This document shows positions 60,243-64,000 of a stretch of DNA of 64,000 bases, piece after piece. The notes below the pieces were generated by a model, which was not told the origin of the DNA, made no database searches, and saw nothing but the letters and a program-made list of their open reading frames with translations. Every line of letters starts with the position of its first letter. The stretch's first letter is position 1. Source of the stretch: Toxonevra muliebris (lineage: Eukaryota > Arthropoda > Insecta > Diptera > Pallopteridae). Where the stretch lies: assembly GCA_963691655.1 (NCBI GenBank), contig OY829329.1, positions 67,844,822 to 67,908,821 on the forward strand. The letters run 5' to 3'. Position numbers and translations under genes: made by a program.

Positions 60243-62453
60243 GCATGACTTTGAGAGTCTAGGGCGTTACTTCACATTCATTCTTATGAATATTTTTATA
60301 CCATATATGCAAAATTATATAAATTTAAAAACAAAAATATTCTTCAGTGTTGTCAACTTCAGTTTCGTTTCTCGACATTATACTTTCATATACATTTTCC
60401 CATGAAGAAGCTCTATACTCCAAAACCATTGGTCTTCACACTGTGTTCCATAGAACCCTGGAGATCCACGAATTTTTCTAAGGGCTTCATGTGAATATGT
60501 TAAATTTTTAAAATACTGACTTCATTCTCAAATTATGTTTATTTTTTTTTTTAATTCAAAACCATTGGGATATATTACTTCACCCATTCACGAGTTGCGT
60601 TACACAGGCAGTCCACAGGCTGTTTCTGTTTCGGTCACCGATCCGTTCGCTTTGCGGATGTGCCCTCGGTCGGGTGGGCGGGTAAGTGGGTCCGCTGGGA
60701 TTCGTTCGTAGAAAAAAAAAATAATTATAAATATATTTAAAGTTCCAACCAAAAACTTTTCCTTTTATTAGCGTTTATATTTTAAAGGTTTAAGACTCTG
60801 AAAAATACTGGGAATACCATTCAAAAAAGGGGTACGCGTTCGAAAAAGATTGAAAATTCTTGCTCTAAACAAACGTTAGATTGCACATTTTCTTTAATTC
60901 ATTTGTGGTTGAGAATTGTTCAGAAGAATAATTAAAAAAAAAAAAACAAGAATTATAATTTATAGTCAGCAAAAATAATTCCAAGATTAACCTTAGAAAT
61001 CTCCAGTTATTCGTGACTTGTATTTACATGAGATTTCAATCTAACTCTAACAAGTTTCTACTAATATTTTTGCTGTACACATTTTGTTTTTTTGTTTTTT
61101 TTTTTTTTTTTGTTTGAACTTAAATCCAACAAAGTTATTCCATTTAAATTCTTTCTTTATTAGAGATTAGCCACGCTGCTGAAAACATAATCATTTCGGG
61201 TGCTGTAGGATTGTTTTCGCAATAACTACTAAACAAAACCTTAAAAAAAAAAAAAACAAATTAACAATAAAAAGTAAGCAAAAATATTGCAAACCTCAAC
61301 AAAGCAAAGCAGGCAGTAGGCAACTGCCGCCTTGCATTTGTATTGTTATGCACACATACCTACACACACAAATACACATGTACATGCCGTAATACCTTTT
61401 CATATACAATATAAAATGAGTTTTTGAAATATGCGCCTAAAAATATGCTAACACACATGTACGATACACATAAATATACAGCTAGCTATATATACAAAAA
61501 CCAAAACATGCCAGACAAGTTAAGCCACACAGGATTACAATCGAGACTCATACATATGGTATACGCATTCAGACATACACAAATGCACACAAACATAAAA
61601 ACCAGCAAATTCACAAACGCATATACACACACACACACACACAATGAAAGAAAAAGCTGCAATGTTTAGGTTCCTTTTTTGTTTTTCTTTTTTTGGGATT
61701 GTGTTTTGTTTTGGTTTTCGTTTACGGTTTTTGGTGTAAATATGAAATTCATAAAATTTCAGTTTTACATTTTTGCCTTCAACTACTCTCTCTCTCTCTC
61801 TTTATTTCAAATGCTCTTACTCTCTATTTCGAATACTTTACTCTCTCTCTTTTTAATGCTCTTATTCTCTATTTTTAGTACTTTTACTCTCTCCCACGCT
61901 CTCTATTCCTAATGCTCTCACTCTCTCTCTCCCTTTCTCTTGTTTTTTGTCTACGTATCTTAGATCAGTTACTCTTGCATTTCATTTAATATACACTTCC
62001 CTGCCAGACAGCGCTAATGGAAACTCCAATACAGTAACAAAATTTTTGGTTTTCACTAACACAATTTCAGAATTTTACACGGTCTATTTTTAGAAATAAT
62101 GATAAACAAAGACAGCCTGATTGAGTATTTCAAATTTGTATATCTTACTTTCTCTTGCCTAATTAACTCTTTACTGTAGGCAGGGTAAAAATTGTCCCAA
62201 CTTTTGTTATATTTTTATGCATAGTGTGATATATTTTAACCCACTTCGAAAAATTGAAATTACTTATAGTCATATAGTTTAATATTTTATTTACAATTTC
62301 TTATTCAGTTGTCAATGCTATAAACCAAAAAAATTCTGTGCAAACAGTGTTTTTATTTTCTTTAAAAACGTGTGCCTCAAAGAGTTAAAAAATAGTAATA
62401 GTGCCGGAAACATTGCAAGAATAAAAGGAACAAATTTCACTCAAAGCAAATTT

Positions 62454-62537
62454 GCTTATGTAGCTCAGTTGGTAGGGGCGTTGTTCTACAGTTATGATGT
62501 AAACTTGTTTGGCTGCTGGTTCGAGCCTGGAAAAAGG
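62454..62537 (+). mobile_element. tRNA-derived SINE-like sequence
   Basis: TGTAGCTCAGTTGGTAGGGG matches the internal A-box well, and GGTTCGAGCCTGG matches the B-box. The distance between them is slightly long and the anticodon arm does not pair. A poly-A run follows at about 62607-62629. This looks like a retroposed tRNA relative. Confidence 0.42.
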
Positions 62538-62631
62538 CAACTAAATAAAAAAAGAAAAATAGTGGAAAGAAAAAGATATTTAATTTTTTTTTTTATTTAT
62601 AGGATTTAAAAAAAAAAAAAAAAAAAAAAGT

Positions 62632-62715
62632 TTTGTGGGATTTGAACCTTGGCCCCATTTAAAGTGGCTGCATGCTTCCTAGCGCTTTAGACAACTAGTC
62701 CATGGCGTCATAAAT
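62632..62715 (-). mobile_element. tRNA-like sequence, inverse to its neighbour
   Basis: The minus strand gives GACGCCATGGACTAGTTG (A-box-like) and GGTTCAAATCCCAC (B-box) with a long variable region between, recalling a class II (Leu/Ser) tRNA. Stems are incomplete. It lies head to tail with the tRNA-like sequence at 62454 across a 23-base poly-A, so the two converge. Confidence 0.4.
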
Positions 62716-64000
62716 TTCTGCATGAACTATTTAGGAGTTTTGTTTTTCTCTGAGATGGAAGTGAGATAAATATATATTTAATAGTAACGAAAATCATGTG
62801 TGTAAGAAAGGGATACAAAATCACACCTATAGTAACTTTCCCTTATATTTTTGCCATCGTTGTGTATAAACTAAGGCGAAGTGATGAAGGCTTTTGTCCT
62901 TATGGCTGTGGTTTAAATAACACATTAAATAAGCAATAGTGTTCTAGCAAGGACTCTATCTACATAGAACTTGTATTAACTACATACAAGCAAACATATG
63001 CCAAAAATACACACGCACACACATATGTACACATACATATTAATATTTAAAATTTTGTCAACATTTACTCAACTCAATTCATCGTCAACCAGCAGTTGTC
63101 ACCAACAACACATCGTCACCATAAACAACATGAACCTCAATTTCAATAATAAACGTTACTGTTTTTGTTGTTATTGTTGTTTTGTAGTTGTTGGTTGTCT
63201 GGTACATGTACATATACAACTACAACTACAAGATGTGGGTATCCTACTGCAATCATACTCTGGTATTTTTGCTGTTATTGTTTGGTTGTGTTGATTTTGT
63301 CTCATTCATTTATACACACACACACACACACATGCATTCAGTCATTTATTCATTTAAACAACCACACACATATATAACTCAAAAATACTTGTATGCGTGT
63401 GTGTGTATATATTTTCCTTTTGATTATATTTTCATTGCTGTTTGTTGTCCACAAATAAATTCATTTTACTGCTAGCTGCTGCAAGTATATTTGTATTTAT
63501 ATCTCTTTCTCTGTATGTCTAAGTGCGCCTATGTGTGTGTGTCTCTCTCTGTGTGTTTGTATTGATATATCTATGTAAATGTCTACTGCAGTACGTGTAG
63601 TTAGTAGTCTGCATACAGTATCTGGTGAGCAATGGAAAGATAAAAAATTATGCCGTATGTTGAACTCAACTGTCTACATTTTGGTCATTTCTTTTTTTTT
63701 TTATTTTTTTTTTTTATATATATATATATATAAATATATATGTTTATGTGTATGAGTTTGTGGTATAAACATTTTACCTTTACACATATAAATTTAATTT
63801 CATACAATTTCACATTGAGTTGAAAGAAATTGCAAATAAAATATTGCTGCAAATTTCGAACCACAATTTCAAAATATTTCAATAATAAAATAATCACAAA
63901 ATATACGCACGCATCAGTACATAATCACAGAAACACTGAGATTGTAGCAAATCATAGAATTTTTGAAAATACCATTACAAAACCACAAATAATTGTATTT

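Larger units (their letters stand above)
41625..64000 (+). other. Downstream intron of the echinoid-type gene (3' end outside window)
   Basis: The intron begins at donor GTAAGT and continues at least to the window end; no C-terminal exon was recognised. It contains LINE fragments, a nested mariner, two hAT-like copies, a Tc1-like element, SINE-like tRNA relatives and many microsatellites. The stretches 41625-42720, 44500-46880, 50490-51540, 54280-55330, 59660-60160, 60245-62450 and 62720-64000 show only simple repeats and AT-rich sequence. Confidence 0.7.

Noticed and set aside
61424..61669. 81-residue frame rich in His and Thr
   Set aside because: It is CA/ATAC microsatellite sequence with no homology signal.

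Overview
The window is AT-rich, intron-dominated animal DNA from a higher dipteran. CA/TG and CAG-type simple repeats, long poly-T runs, mauritiana-type mariners and RNase H-bearing LINE debris all fit a large-genome fly. I think a tephritid fruit fly is most likely, but that is an inference.

The only host gene I can support is one cell-adhesion gene on the + strand that runs through the whole window. It is very probably echinoid (ed), with its paralogue friend-of-echinoid as the alternative. Three internal exons are visible. Exon 16157-18346 encodes five Ig domains, one or two FN3-type domains and an acidic stalk. Exon 19016-19435 encodes the transmembrane helix and juxtamembrane tail. Exon 41259-41624 encodes part of the cytoplasmic tail. 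All visible splice junctions are phase 1 with GTAAGT donors. The signal peptide and first Ig domains lie upstream of base 1, and the C-terminal end lies beyond base 64000. Nearly everything else is intron.

The introns hold layered transposon remains. 1-16156: a decayed mariner (1493-2764), a 123-bp tandem duplication, a foldback structure beside a 200-N assembly gap (4406-5870), a 169-bp tandem repeat, a GAGTA pentamer satellite, a broken Tc1/mariner-superfamily transposase, and an RNase H LINE fragment split by a small inverted-repeat element. 19436-41258: LINE fragments, a foldback-like element with CCCAGTGAA ends carrying a CR1/Jockey-type LINE and two tRNA-like sequences, a 255-bp duplication, and degenerate short-period repeats. 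41625-64000: more LINE pieces, a nearly intact mariner nested in a 1.4-kb long-TIR element that itself sits in a TG microsatellite, and two inverted copies of an hAT-like element, one of them split by a Tc1-like element. Several tRNA-derived SINE-like sequences lie near 60.2-62.7 kb.

Seven of the eight LINE fragments are antisense to the host gene. I found no bacterial system, CRISPR array, rRNA or intact tRNA gene. The most novel material is repeat structure, not a new protein system.
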